The translations under genes and the position numbers were made by a program. From Nocardioides sp. SR21 (GTDB lineage: Bacteria > Actinomycetota > Actinomycetes > Propionibacteriales > Nocardioidaceae), in contig NZ_JAKWJR010000005.1 of the NCBI RefSeq assembly GCF_022761125.1, forward strand, positions 310,001-374,000: a stretch of 64,000 nucleotides of DNA, in the 5' to 3' direction. Below, piece by piece: positions 7,687-15,531 of this stretch. The notes beneath the pieces were generated by a model, which had not been told where the DNA came from, did no database searches, and saw only the letters and a program-made list of their open reading frames with translations. How positions within the stretch are numbered: the stretch's first letter is position 1; each line of letters opens with the position of its first letter.

Positions 7687-8451
7687 CCGCCCCGAAGAAT
7701 CGGCGAGCCGGGCGCGCACCATCGCCTCGAGGCGCGGCCAGTCCTCGGCGAGCCCCACGCGCGGGACGAAGTTGCGGATGGTGTCGATGAACATCTCGCC
7801 GGACTCGATCACGCGCGGGTCCATGTGGCCGAAGACCTCGAGTGCGACCACGCCGTAGAGCGCCGTCCAGCCCTGCATGTAGACCCAGATCAGGCCGCGC
7901 TCGTCGGGCTGCAGGCCCTCGGTCTCGGCCGGGATGACCGGGTCGGTGACCGCGTCGCGGACGGCGGGCGGGAGCTCGTCGACCGCGGGGATCGGGTGGT
8001 GGTTGTGCTGCCACAGGGCGCGCATCTGTCCGGTGAGCAGGTGGCCCGACGAGGCGAGCGTGAGCATCTCCCGGCGGATGCAGTTGGCGTCGGCGACGGG
8101 GTTGGCGAACACGAGGCCGAACTCGCGCGGGTTCGCCAGCGCCCACTGGCGGAACTCGGTGGTCGACATCAGCAGCCGGCCGGCGTAGTCGTCCTCGGGG
8201 AGCTCGTCGGCCGCGGCGCGGAACCGCCCGGTCGCCGCCTTGTCGATCTCGAAGGCGACCAGGTCGACGAGCTCCTGGTAGTTCGCCACGTAGCGGTACA
8301 GCGCCGGCGGGGTGACGCCCATCCGCCCGGCCACCGCACGCAGGGAGAGCTCGGCGCCCTCGGCGAGCAGCTGCCGGGACACGGCGACGATCTCGTCGTA
8401 CGTCTCCTCGCGCTGGCGCTCGCGTCGAGTCGGCTGCCGCAGCGTCCCCAT
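7684..8451 (-). CDS. TetR/AcrR family transcriptional regulator
   Basis: 255 residues starting MGTLRQPTRRERQRE, chosen over an earlier in-frame ATG because GGGAGAG sits just upstream. The N-terminal TetR helix-turn-helix is visible (AVAGRMGVTPPALYRYVANYQEL, about 40-62). The C-terminal ligand domain (RPLLMSTTEFRQWALANPREFGLVF region) resembles the WHG/TetR_C_13 type. It is divergent from the MMPL exporter gene, the usual arrangement for a ligand-released repressor of an efflux pump. Two direct repeats in the shared gap are candidate operators. Confidence 0.88.
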   Translation of the reverse strand: MGTLRQPTRRERQREETYDEIVAVSRQLLAEGAELSLRAVAGRMGVTPPALYRYVANYQELVDLVAFEIDKAATGRFRAAADELPEDDYAGRLLMSTTEFRQWALANPREFGLVFANPVADANCIRREMLTLASSGHLLTGQMRALWQHNHHPIPAVDELPPAVRDAVTDPVIPAETEGLQPDERGLIWVYMQGWTALYGVVALEVFGHMDPRVIESGEMFIDTIRNFVPRVGLAEDWPRLEAMVRARLADSSGR

Positions 8452-8502
8452 GTGCTCTCCCTTCCGGGCGAGATCTTGGCACCCGACCGTTGACGAGTGG
8501 AG

Positions 8503-8532
8503 TTTACACCGTTTACGGTTAACACCGTTCAC
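8503..8532. promoter_or_regulatory. candidate TetR operator: two direct repeats
   Basis: TTTACACCGTTTAC (8503-8516) and TTAACACCGTTCAC (8519-8532) are 12/14 identical with a 16-bp period, and the whole is bracketed by AGTTT and AAACT. It lies between the divergent TetR and MMPL genes, where a repressor would block both. Confidence 0.55.
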
Positions 8533-8572
8533 AAACTTGTCGGGTGTTCACGAACGACGTGAGGAGACGGTG

Positions 8573-10735
8573 ATGCTGGATCGATGGGGTGGCTTCGTGG
8601 CCCGCCGGGCGGTGCTGGTGCTGATCACGGCGGTGCTGGTCACCGTCGGTGCCGCGGCCTACGGCAGCGGGGTCTTCGACTCCCTCAGCCAGGGCGGGTT
8701 CGACGACCGCGGCTCGGAGTCGGCGCGCGAGCTCGACGCGGAGCGGGACACGTTCGGCAACCGCTCGGTCGACGTCGTCGCGATCTACGCGAGCGACGAG
8801 CTGACCGCCGACGACCCGGAGTTCCGCGGCGCGGTCGAGGACGTGCTGGCCGGGCTCCCGGAGGGTACGACGGCGCAGGTCGTGCCGTACTGGGCCGCTC
8901 CCGAGGCCGGGCTCGTCTCCGGCGACGGCCACGCCGCGCAGGTGCTGATCTCGCTGGCCGGTGACAGCCAGGACGAGTACCTCACCCACTACGACGAGAT
9001 CGAGCCGGGTCTGCACGCCGAGGGCATCGACACCGAGCTCGCGGGGTCGTTCGCGGTCTACAACGACGTCAACGAGATCACGTCGGAGGACCTCGAGCGC
9101 GCCGAGCTGATCTCGCTGCCGCTGGTGATCCTGCTGGCGCTGCTGATCTTCGGCAGCGTGGTCGCGGCGCTGATGCCCGCGATGGTGGGCGTGGTCGCGA
9201 TGGTGGGTGCGCTGGCCGTCGTACGCCTCCTGACGAACGCGACCGAGGTCTCGGTGTTCGCCGTGAACGTGATCTCGCTGCTCGGCATCGGCCTCGCGAT
9301 CGACTACGCCCTGTTCGTGATCAGCCGGTTCCGCGAGGAGCTGGCGCTGCTGCCGGCCGACCACCCCGACGCGTCCGCGATCGCGATCCGCCGCACGATG
9401 GCGACCGCCGGCCGCACCGTGATGTTCTCCGGCCTCACCGTCGCCGCGGCGCTGGCGAGCCTGCTGATCTTCCCGCAGGCGTTCCTCAACAGCATGGGGT
9501 ACGGCGGCATCGCGGCGGTGCTCGTCGCGATGCTGGCCGCCCTCACGATCCTGCCCGCGACGCTGAAGCTGCTCGGCCGCCGCATCGACGCCGGCCGGCT
9601 GCCCTGGCGCCGCCACCAGGCGGTCACGGGTGCCGACGAGCACGGCCGCTGGGCCCGGCTCGCGCGCGCGGTCATGCGTCGCCCCGTGGTCGTGATCGTC
9701 GTGACGGTCGCCGCGCTGCTGGTCATCGCCTCGCCGTTCCTCGGTGCCCGCTGGGGCAGTGTCGACCACCGCGTGCTGCCCGAGGACGCGCCGGCCCACC
9801 AGGCGCAGGTCCTGCTCAGCGAGGAGTTCGGCGCGGAGACCTCGACCGCGAGCCTGCTGCTCCAGGGCACCAGCGAGGCGGACGTGACGGCGTACGTCCG
9901 CGCGGCCGAGCAGGTGCCGGGCGTCGTGCTCGTCACGCCGGTCGACCAGTCCGGTGACACCACGCTGCTGCGGGCGACGTGGGAGGGCAACAGCCAGTCG
10001 GAGGCCTCGCAGGCGCTCGTCGAGGACCTGCGCCAGCTGGACCCGGGCTCCGGCACCGCGCTGGTCGGCGGGCTGACCGCCGACACCGTGGACCTGATCG
10101 ACTCCGTCGGCGCGCACCTGCCGTGGATGGGCCTGATCGTCGCCGTCGTGATGCTCGGCCTGCTGTTCGTCGCCTTCGGCTCGATCGTGCTCCCGGTGAA
10201 GGCGGTGGTGATGAACCTGGTCTCGATCACGGCGTCGTTCGGCGTCGTCACCTGGATCTTCTCCGACGGCCACCTGGCCGAGCAGCTCGGGTTCGTCTCC
10301 CAGGGCTACCTCGACGCGACGATGCCGATCCTGATGCTGGCGATCCTGTTCGGCCTGTCGATGGACTACGAGGTCTTCCTGCTCTCGCGGATCCGGGAGC
10401 AGTACGACCTCACCGGCGACAACGACGAGGCGGTCGTGACCGGCGTGCAGAAGACGGGCCGGATCATCACCAGCGCCGCCCTCCTGCTGGCCGTGGTCAT
10501 CGGGGCGTTCGGGTTGTCGGGGATCGTGTTCATGAAGATGCTCGGCATCGGCATGCTCGTCGCGCTGCTCATCGACGCGACCGTTGTACGCGCCATCCTG
10601 GTGCCGGCCACGATGAAGCTGCTCGGCCACTGGAACTGGTACGCCCCCGGCCCGATGCTGCGCTGGTGGGAGCGGCACGGCTTCCGCGAGAGCGACGCGG
10701 AGCAGCCGGAGCGGGAGCCGGTCGGCGTGGCCTGA
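8573..10735 (+). CDS. MMPL family RND transporter
   Basis: 720 residues with two MMPL repeats. An N-terminal helix is followed by an extracytoplasmic domain (about 40-170), then a helix bundle with the signature GIGLAIDYALFVISRFREE near 245; a second extracytoplasmic domain follows, then a second bundle with LFGLSMDYEVFLLSRIREQYD near 595. The conserved aspartates in (I/M)DY are the proton-relay type. Such proteins export lipids or drugs by proton motive force. The ATG at 8573 has a GAGGAGAC ribosome-binding site. An ATG far upstream in frame would run through the TetR start and was rejected. Control by the divergent TetR protein is likely. Confidence 0.92.
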   Translation: MLDRWGGFVARRAVLVLITAVLVTVGAAAYGSGVFDSLSQGGFDDRGSESARELDAERDTFGNRSVDVVAIYASDELTADDPEFRGAVEDVLAGLPEGTTAQVVPYWAAPEAGLVSGDGHAAQVLISLAGDSQDEYLTHYDEIEPGLHAEGIDTELAGSFAVYNDVNEITSEDLERAELISLPLVILLALLIFGSVVAALMPAMVGVVAMVGALAVVRLLTNATEVSVFAVNVISLLGIGLAIDYALFVISRFREELALLPADHPDASAIAIRRTMATAGRTVMFSGLTVAAALASLLIFPQAFLNSMGYGGIAAVLVAMLAALTILPATLKLLGRRIDAGRLPWRRHQAVTGADEHGRWARLARAVMRRPVVVIVVTVAALLVIASPFLGARWGSVDHRVLPEDAPAHQAQVLLSEEFGAETSTASLLLQGTSEADVTAYVRAAEQVPGVVLVTPVDQSGDTTLLRATWEGNSQSEASQALVEDLRQLDPGSGTALVGGLTADTVDLIDSVGAHLPWMGLIVAVVMLGLLFVAFGSIVLPVKAVVMNLVSITASFGVVTWIFSDGHLAEQLGFVSQGYLDATMPILMLAILFGLSMDYEVFLLSRIREQYDLTGDNDEAVVTGVQKTGRIITSAALLLAVVIGAFGLSGIVFMKMLGIGMLVALLIDATVVRAILVPATMKLLGHWNWYAPGPMLRWWERHGFRESDAEQPEREPVGVA

Positions 10736-10762
10736 CGGCGTGGCCTGACGGCGTGGTCTGAA
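10724..10762 (+). repeat. three tandem copies of a 13-bp unit at a gene end
   Basis: GGCGTGGCCTGAC occurs at 10724-10736 and 10737-10749, with a third copy (GGCGTGGTCTGAA) at 10750-10762. The first copy contains the MMPL stop codon. The pattern looks like a slippage expansion and leaves the same C-terminus and stop repeated downstream. Confidence 0.7.
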
Positions 10763-10791
10763 CCGGTCTGGTCGCCGTTCCGGGACGGGCC

Positions 10792-10797
10792 TACCGT
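10792..10797 (+). promoter_or_regulatory. -10 box (leaderless type) of hemerythrin-like gene
   Basis: TACCGT ends 6 nt before the ATG at 10804. No ribosome-binding site is visible. Confidence 0.45.
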
Positions 10798-10803
10798 CCC
10801 GGA

Positions 10804-11352
10804 ATGGCCCCGACCGTCCCGACGTCGACGAACCGGGTCGTCCACGACGGGGTACGGCGGGACCTGGCCCGGCTCGACGCGGCGCTCGGTGGCTTCCAGG
10901 ACGGTGACGCGGGCCGGGCGCGCGACCTCGAGCGCGCCTGCGCCACGCTGCGAGCGGAGCTGACGAGGTACCACGAGCACGAGCACGACCTGGTCGGGCC
11001 GGTGCTCGCCCGCTTCGAGGTGGACCCGGCGCTGCTGGCGACCCTGGAGTGCGAGCACCACGCGACGGCCGACGCGCTGCGCGAGGTGGCCGAGGCGCTC
11101 GGCCACCTGGTCCAGCACCCCACCGCCCGTGCGGCGCACGAGGCCCGGCGGGTGGCCGACGCCGCTCGCGAGGTCGTCGACCAGTACCTCGTCCACCAGG
11201 AGCGAGTCGTCGAGCCCAGGCTGGTCGACCTGCACGGAACGGCGGAGTGGAGGGCGGTGGAACGGCGGCTGCGGGCGCGGCTACAGACGCGAAGTCGCCG
11301 GGGTCTGGCACGGTTGGGGCGCAAGCACGCCAACCCAAGGAGACTTCCATGA
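10804..11352 (+). CDS. hemerythrin HHE domain protein
   Basis: 182 residues, mostly helical. The HHE metal-binding pattern is visible: an early VVHDGVRRDL, HEHEHDLVGPVL (about 59-70), ECEHHATADALREV and YLVHQERVVEP (about 129-139). Such four-helix proteins bind a di-iron or oxygen/NO-type centre and often act as cytoplasmic sensors. A basic tail of about 30 residues (RAVERRLRARLQTRSRR..) follows the domain. The gene ends in ATGA overlap with the lipoprotein gene, so the two are probably one transcript. Confidence 0.78.
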   Translation: MAPTVPTSTNRVVHDGVRRDLARLDAALGGFQDGDAGRARDLERACATLRAELTRYHEHEHDLVGPVLARFEVDPALLATLECEHHATADALREVAEALGHLVQHPTARAAHEARRVADAAREVVDQYLVHQERVVEPRLVDLHGTAEWRAVERRLRARLQTRSRRGLARLGRKHANPRRLP

Positions 11353-12056
11353 CCCGGATCGGACTCGCTGTCGCGAGTGTCGGCCTCGCCACCGCCCTCA
11401 CTGCCTGCGGCGGGAGCGACAGCTTCACCGACCAGTCCGCCGAGGACATCGCCAACGCCTCCAAGGACGCGATGGGCGACCTGAAGGCGGTCAAGGTCGC
11501 CGGCTCGGTCACGACCAGCGGGCAGCAGGTCGACATCGACGTGCAGACCAACGCCGAGGGCGACTGCGTCGGCAGCATCGGGATCGACGGCGCCAGCGCG
11601 GAGATCGTCGGCGTCGAGGGCAGCACGTGGTTCCGCCCGAGCCAGGAGTTCTGGGAGAAGTCCGCCGGCGAAGCCGCCGAGCAGATCATCACCCTGGTCG
11701 GCGACAAGTGGGTCGTCGTCCCCGAGGGTGAGGACGGGTTCGGTCAGTTCTGCGACCTCGACGAGCTCCTCGACCAGATGCTCAAGGACGACGACGAGGA
11801 CGACAAGGCGACGTTCTCGAAGGGCGACACCGAGGACATCGACGGCGACGAGGCGATCGCGATCGACCAGGAGGACCCCGAGGACGGGACGTCGACCGGC
11901 TACGTCCTCGTCGACGAGCCGCACTACCTCGTGAAGATCGAGAAGACCGACGGCGACGACTCCGGCAGCGTGACGTTCTCGGAGTTCGACGAGGACTTCG
12001 ACGCCGAGGCGCCCGCGGAGGAGGACACCATCGACCTCGACAACCTGTCGAGCTAA
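11349..12056 (+). CDS. lipoprotein (LppX/LprG-like)
   Basis: 235 residues. The signal peptide MTRIGLAVASVGLATALTAC carries a lipobox (LTAC), so the protein should be lipid-anchored outside the membrane. The mature part contains the pattern 'DQSAEDIANASKDAMGDLKAVKVAGSVTTSGQ', typical of mycobacterial-type LppX/LprA/LprG proteins that bind or carry lipids. The C-terminal half is very rich in Asp and Glu (DDDEDD, EDPEDG). The start is the ATG overlapping the hemerythrin gene stop, preceded by AAGGAG. The family assignment is likely but not certain. Confidence 0.78.
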   Translation: MTRIGLAVASVGLATALTACGGSDSFTDQSAEDIANASKDAMGDLKAVKVAGSVTTSGQQVDIDVQTNAEGDCVGSIGIDGASAEIVGVEGSTWFRPSQEFWEKSAGEAAEQIITLVGDKWVVVPEGEDGFGQFCDLDELLDQMLKDDDEDDKATFSKGDTEDIDGDEAIAIDQEDPEDGTSTGYVLVDEPHYLVKIEKTDGDDSGSVTFSEFDEDFDAEAPAEEDTIDLDNLSS

Positions 12057-12083
12057 CGTGAGCGGATAGCAGGAGGACGGACC

Positions 12084-12905
12084 ATGCCCGAGGCCACGCA
12101 GCCAGTTCCCACTGAGACGAGCGAGTCCGGGCCACTGGCCCGCCGCGGCCTGGTCATGGGCGGTGTCGCCCTGGCCGGTGCCGCGGTGGCCGGGGTCGCG
12201 ACGGCCGATCCGGCCGTCGCCGGCCACAACACCAACATCGCCTACGACACGCAGACGGTCGTGCACACCGACGTCACGAACACGACGGCCGGCAGCACCC
12301 GCATCTCCTCGAACATCTCCGGCACCGCCGCGTTCGTGGCGCTCAACAACTACCCGGTCGGGATCAGCCGGCCCGACGGCATGCTCGGCCGCACGATGTA
12401 CACGACGTCCAACTGCGCCGGGGTCGCGGGCTCCTGCGAAGCCGCGTCCGGCGGCATCGGCGTGCTGGGCACGTCGGTCGCCGCGACCGGGGTCGGGGTG
12501 TACGGCTACAGCGGCTCCGCGGTGCCGAGCGACCCGGCGCCGGCGGGCACCGGCGTGTACGCCTCGGGGCCGGCGTTCGGTCTCGTCGCCGAGGCCCGCA
12601 ACGACGACGGCGTCGCGGGTCGGTTCCAGGGCGACGTGACGGTCGAGGGCACGCTCGAGGTCGAGGCGCTGCAGGTCGCGGCGAGCTCCAGCGGCGTCAC
12701 CAAGACGACCAAGGCCGCGAAGACCCTCACCCTGACCTCGGTCGCGCTCGACGCCGCCAGCTTCGTCGTGGCGACCCTGCAGGCGCCGAAGAAGGGCGTG
12801 TACGTCGCCGCGGCAGTCCCGCACCCCGCCGACGGCACCGTCACGATCCACTTCAACCAGAAGGCTCCGAAGGGCACGAAGGTCGGGTGGCTCGTCGTCA
12901 ACTGA
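12084..12905 (+). CDS. Tat-exported protein of unknown function
   Basis: 273 residues. The N-terminus has a twin-arginine type signal (ARRGLVMGGVALAGAAVAG, cleavage near PAVA-GH). The mature protein is Gly-, Ala-, Thr- and Val-rich with short repeats such as GIGVLGTSV.. and GVGVYGYSG.., suggesting a beta-rich repeat fold. The end has conserved-looking hydrophobic strands (GVYVAAAVPHPADGTVTIHFNQKAP). I do not recognise the family. The start has an AGGAGGACGGACC upstream. The 3' end overlaps the next gene by 19 nt. Confidence 0.65.
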   Translation: MPEATQPVPTETSESGPLARRGLVMGGVALAGAAVAGVATADPAVAGHNTNIAYDTQTVVHTDVTNTTAGSTRISSNISGTAAFVALNNYPVGISRPDGMLGRTMYTTSNCAGVAGSCEAASGGIGVLGTSVAATGVGVYGYSGSAVPSDPAPAGTGVYASGPAFGLVAEARNDDGVAGRFQGDVTVEGTLEVEALQVAASSSGVTKTTKAAKTLTLTSVALDAASFVVATLQAPKKGVYVAAAVPHPADGTVTIHFNQKAPKGTKVGWLVVN

Positions 12906-13495
12906 TCGTCGCTCTCGTCATCGGCCTGGTCGCCGGCCTCCTGCTCGGGGTCGCGATCGGCCGGCTCGGGAGTGACGACGACCCGGCGGTGGCCGTCCCC
13001 GAGGGCGACACCGGCTACCTGCTCGCCGTGCAGGAGCTGCGCACCACGCTGGCGGCGTACGGCGCGCTCGCGCAGTCGATCGACGACCACGAGCAGGTGC
13101 GGGCGCTCGGCGCCGCGCTCCAGCGCCAGGAGTCGTCGCTCGACGACGTCGCCTCGCGCGCCCGGGCGCTCGGCACCGACGCGGGTGACGCGCTCGCCGT
13201 CCTCGCCGAGACGGTCCGGGACCGGGCCGCCGTGGTCCGCGAGCTCGCGCTGCCGGAGGACACCGCGGAGGAGGGCGTGCTCGCGATGCAGGCGCTGGGC
13301 CGGGAGGCGGGGGTGCGGGCCGCCGGCATCGAGTCGGCGCTGGCGTCCGGGGCCCTGGCCGACGTGGCCGCCGCGGTCGAGCGGCCCTGGCCGCCCGCGG
13401 GCGCCGAGGGCGGGGACACCCCGGTCAGTCGTGCGGGAGCACGCCGTCCACACGCAGCAGGTCGGGCAGCACGTGCTCGACCCAGTCGACGCTGA
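12887..13495 (+). CDS. single-pass membrane protein of unknown function
   Basis: 202 residues from GTG 12887. The frame opens with one membrane helix (LIVALVIGLVAGLLLGVAIG) followed by an alanine-rich helical region with possible coiled-coil spacing. It overlaps the previous gene by 19 nt at the start and the convergent acyltransferase gene by 71 nt at the end. The last 25 residues (RRPHAAGRAARARPSRR) are low-complexity and coincide with this second overlap, so a frameshift or a misjudged end is possible. No known family was recognised. Confidence 0.5.
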   Translation: MARRQLIVALVIGLVAGLLLGVAIGRLGSDDDPAVAVPEGDTGYLLAVQELRTTLAAYGALAQSIDDHEQVRALGAALQRQESSLDDVASRARALGTDAGDALAVLAETVRDRAAVVRELALPEDTAEEGVLAMQALGREAGVRAAGIESALASGALADVAAAVERPWPPAGAEGGDTPVSRAGARRPHAAGRAARARPSRR

Positions 13496-15455
13496 GGTGG
13501 TCGCCGTTGGCGTACACCATCCGCCCGCCCGCGACCACGGGACAGCGCCGGTCCAGGCAGACCAGCGGCGTGATGTCGACGTACGTCGCACCCGCGTCCC
13601 GGGCCGCCTGCCGGATGAGCCGGTTCGACTCGCGGACCGGCTCGATCTCCTCGTCGGTGCAGGTCGCCATCGTCGCGTCCAGGTCGGTCAGGCAGTCGAT
13701 GGGATCGAAGTCGAAGCGGGTGGTGTCGGCGATCAGGCGGACGTCGGGCGTCCCCTCCTGGAGCTCGGCGACCAGGCTGTCGACGCCGGCGCGCCACACC
13801 TCCGCGCGGTCCTCCTCCGGGACGACGTAGTTGCCGGGCATCCCGCGGCCGCTCACGTAGACGACGTCGGGGTCCAGCTCCTTGATCTTGTCGGTCGCCC
13901 AGCCGCGGAACGCCGTGCACTCGTCGTACGGCCGCGAGAGGTCGTCGGTCACCAGCGGCACGTCGTACGGCACGCACCCGAGCTTGATCAGCGGGACGAC
14001 CCGGTAGCCGTGCTCCTGCCCGATCCGGTCGAACGCCGGCAGCCACTGCCCCGCGTGGGAGTCGCCGAGCACGACCAGGGTGCGGTCGCTGTCGACGTCG
14101 CCGATCGGACAGATCCGGGCGACGCTGCGGTCGTGCCCGACGAAGCACTTGTAGCGGAAGTTCCACAGGTCGTGGGCGAGGTCGTCGACCTGCGCGATGC
14201 TCTCCAACGGGAACGCGACCGGCGCCTCGTCGTCGGCGAGGCCCAGGGAGACCGCCAGCTCGTCCGCCACTGGCACCTGCTCGGAGCGCAGTGACTCGTA
14301 CTGCTCCATCTCGTCGAGGCGCTGCTCGAGCTGGTGGGTCGCGACCGCCCGGCCGCCGATGACCGCCGCCGCCACGACCGCGATGGCGGCCGGCCACAGC
14401 AGCAGCCCGCGCGGACGGGAGGCGCGGAACCAGCGGCCGTTGCGGACCGGGTTCTCGACGAGGTAGTAGCTCCCGACCGACAGCACCAGGGTGATGCCGA
14501 GCAGCACGGGGGTGCTGGCGTGCGGGTCGCCGTACACGAGCACCGGCCAGTGCCAGAGGTAGATCGAGTACGACAGGTCGCCGACCCAGGTGAGCGGCCG
14601 GACCGACAGCAGGCGGCCGGCTCCGTCGCCGGCGCCCGTGCCGGCGGCGAGCAGCGCGGCGGTGCCCAGGACCGGCAGCAGCGCGTGGTACCCGGGGAAC
14701 GGCGTCGCCGCGTCGAACGCCAGCACGGCGAGCACGACCGCCGCGAGGCCCGCCCACCCGAGCACCGTCCGGGAGCGGGACCCGAGCCGCGCGAGGTGGG
14801 GCGCGCTGATCGCCAGCAGCGCGCCGGCTCCCAGCTCCCAGCCGCGGGTCAGCGAGGAGAAGTACGCCGCGGTCTCGTCGGTGCGGGTGAGGACGACCGA
14901 CCACGCGAGCGACGCCAGGCAGAGCACGCCGAGCACGGCAGCGATCCTGCGGGGGGCGACCGCCAGCAGCAGGATCAGGAGCGCCGGCCAGACCAGGTAG
15001 AACTGCTCCTCCACCGCCAGTGACCAGAAGTGCTGGACCGGCGAGGGCGGCAGACCCTCGGCGAAGTAGTCGGTGCCCAGGCGGGAGAACCGCACGTTCG
15101 CCAGGAACGCCGCCGCCCACGCCGCGTCCGTCGTGATCCGCTCGACCGCGCGGTAGGAGAGCTCGGCGGCGGCGTACGCCACGATCGCCACGAGCACCAG
15201 CGTCGACGCGGGGAGGATCCGGCGGGCCCGGCGCGCGTAGAAGCCGCCGAGGCTGATCCGCCCGTCCCGGTCCTTCTCCCGCAGCAGCAGCCCGGTGATC
15301 AGGAACCCGGAGACCACGAAGAAGACGTCGACGCCGACGTACCCGCCGGTGAATCCGGGCAGGCCGGCATGATCGGCGACCACGGCGAGGACCGCGATCG
15401 CCCGCAGGCCCTGGATGTCCAGCCGGTTGTGGCTGGGTGTGGTGGTCGGCGACAT
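13425..15455 (-). CDS. membrane O-acyltransferase with SGNH domain (OafA/YrhL type)
   Basis: 676 residues. The N-terminal half is acyltransferase 3: RLDIQGLRAIAVLAVVADHAG then GGYVGVDVFFVVSGFLITGLL, followed by about ten membrane helices. The C-terminal half is an extracytoplasmic SGNH hydrolase domain with VVLGDSHAGQW (about 543-553) and a terminal DHLSVDWVEHVLP with the catalytic-type histidine. Such proteins acetylate or acylate cell-wall or exopolysaccharide sugars. The start MSPTTTPSHNRL is used in preference to an ATG 90 nt upstream because a -10 box lies 7 nt before it. The stop end overlaps the previous gene. Confidence 0.88.
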   Translation of the reverse strand: MSPTTTPSHNRLDIQGLRAIAVLAVVADHAGLPGFTGGYVGVDVFFVVSGFLITGLLLREKDRDGRISLGGFYARRARRILPASTLVLVAIVAYAAAELSYRAVERITTDAAWAAAFLANVRFSRLGTDYFAEGLPPSPVQHFWSLAVEEQFYLVWPALLILLLAVAPRRIAAVLGVLCLASLAWSVVLTRTDETAAYFSSLTRGWELGAGALLAISAPHLARLGSRSRTVLGWAGLAAVVLAVLAFDAATPFPGYHALLPVLGTAALLAAGTGAGDGAGRLLSVRPLTWVGDLSYSIYLWHWPVLVYGDPHASTPVLLGITLVLSVGSYYLVENPVRNGRWFRASRPRGLLLWPAAIAVVAAAVIGGRAVATHQLEQRLDEMEQYESLRSEQVPVADELAVSLGLADDEAPVAFPLESIAQVDDLAHDLWNFRYKCFVGHDRSVARICPIGDVDSDRTLVVLGDSHAGQWLPAFDRIGQEHGYRVVPLIKLGCVPYDVPLVTDDLSRPYDECTAFRGWATDKIKELDPDVVYVSGRGMPGNYVVPEEDRAEVWRAGVDSLVAELQEGTPDVRLIADTTRFDFDPIDCLTDLDATMATCTDEEIEPVRESNRLIRQAARDAGATYVDITPLVCLDRRCPVVAGGRMVYANGDHLSVDWVEHVLPDLLRVDGVLPHD

Positions 15456-15462
15456 CGCACGG

Positions 15463-15468
15463 ACCTTA
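15463..15468 (-). promoter_or_regulatory. -10 box (leaderless type) of O-acyltransferase gene
   Basis: On the minus strand TAAGGT ends 7 nt before the ATG at 15455. Confidence 0.4.
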
Positions 15469-15518
15469 ACCCGGCGCCCGGCCGATCCGGGGATCGCTGG
15501 CTCCTGGTTACCGAAGAG

Positions 15519-15524
15519 TAGTAT
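15519..15524 (+). promoter_or_regulatory. -10 box (leaderless type) of acyl-CoA dehydrogenase gene
   Basis: TAGTAT ends 7 nt before the ATG at 15532. Confidence 0.5.
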
Positions 15525-15531
15525 CCGGCCC

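Noticed and set aside
6374..8482. A 702-residue open frame antisense to the methyltransferase and sirtuin genes
   Set aside because: No family pattern and Arg/Pro/Ala-rich, with the sirtuin and methyltransferase clearly real on the other strand.
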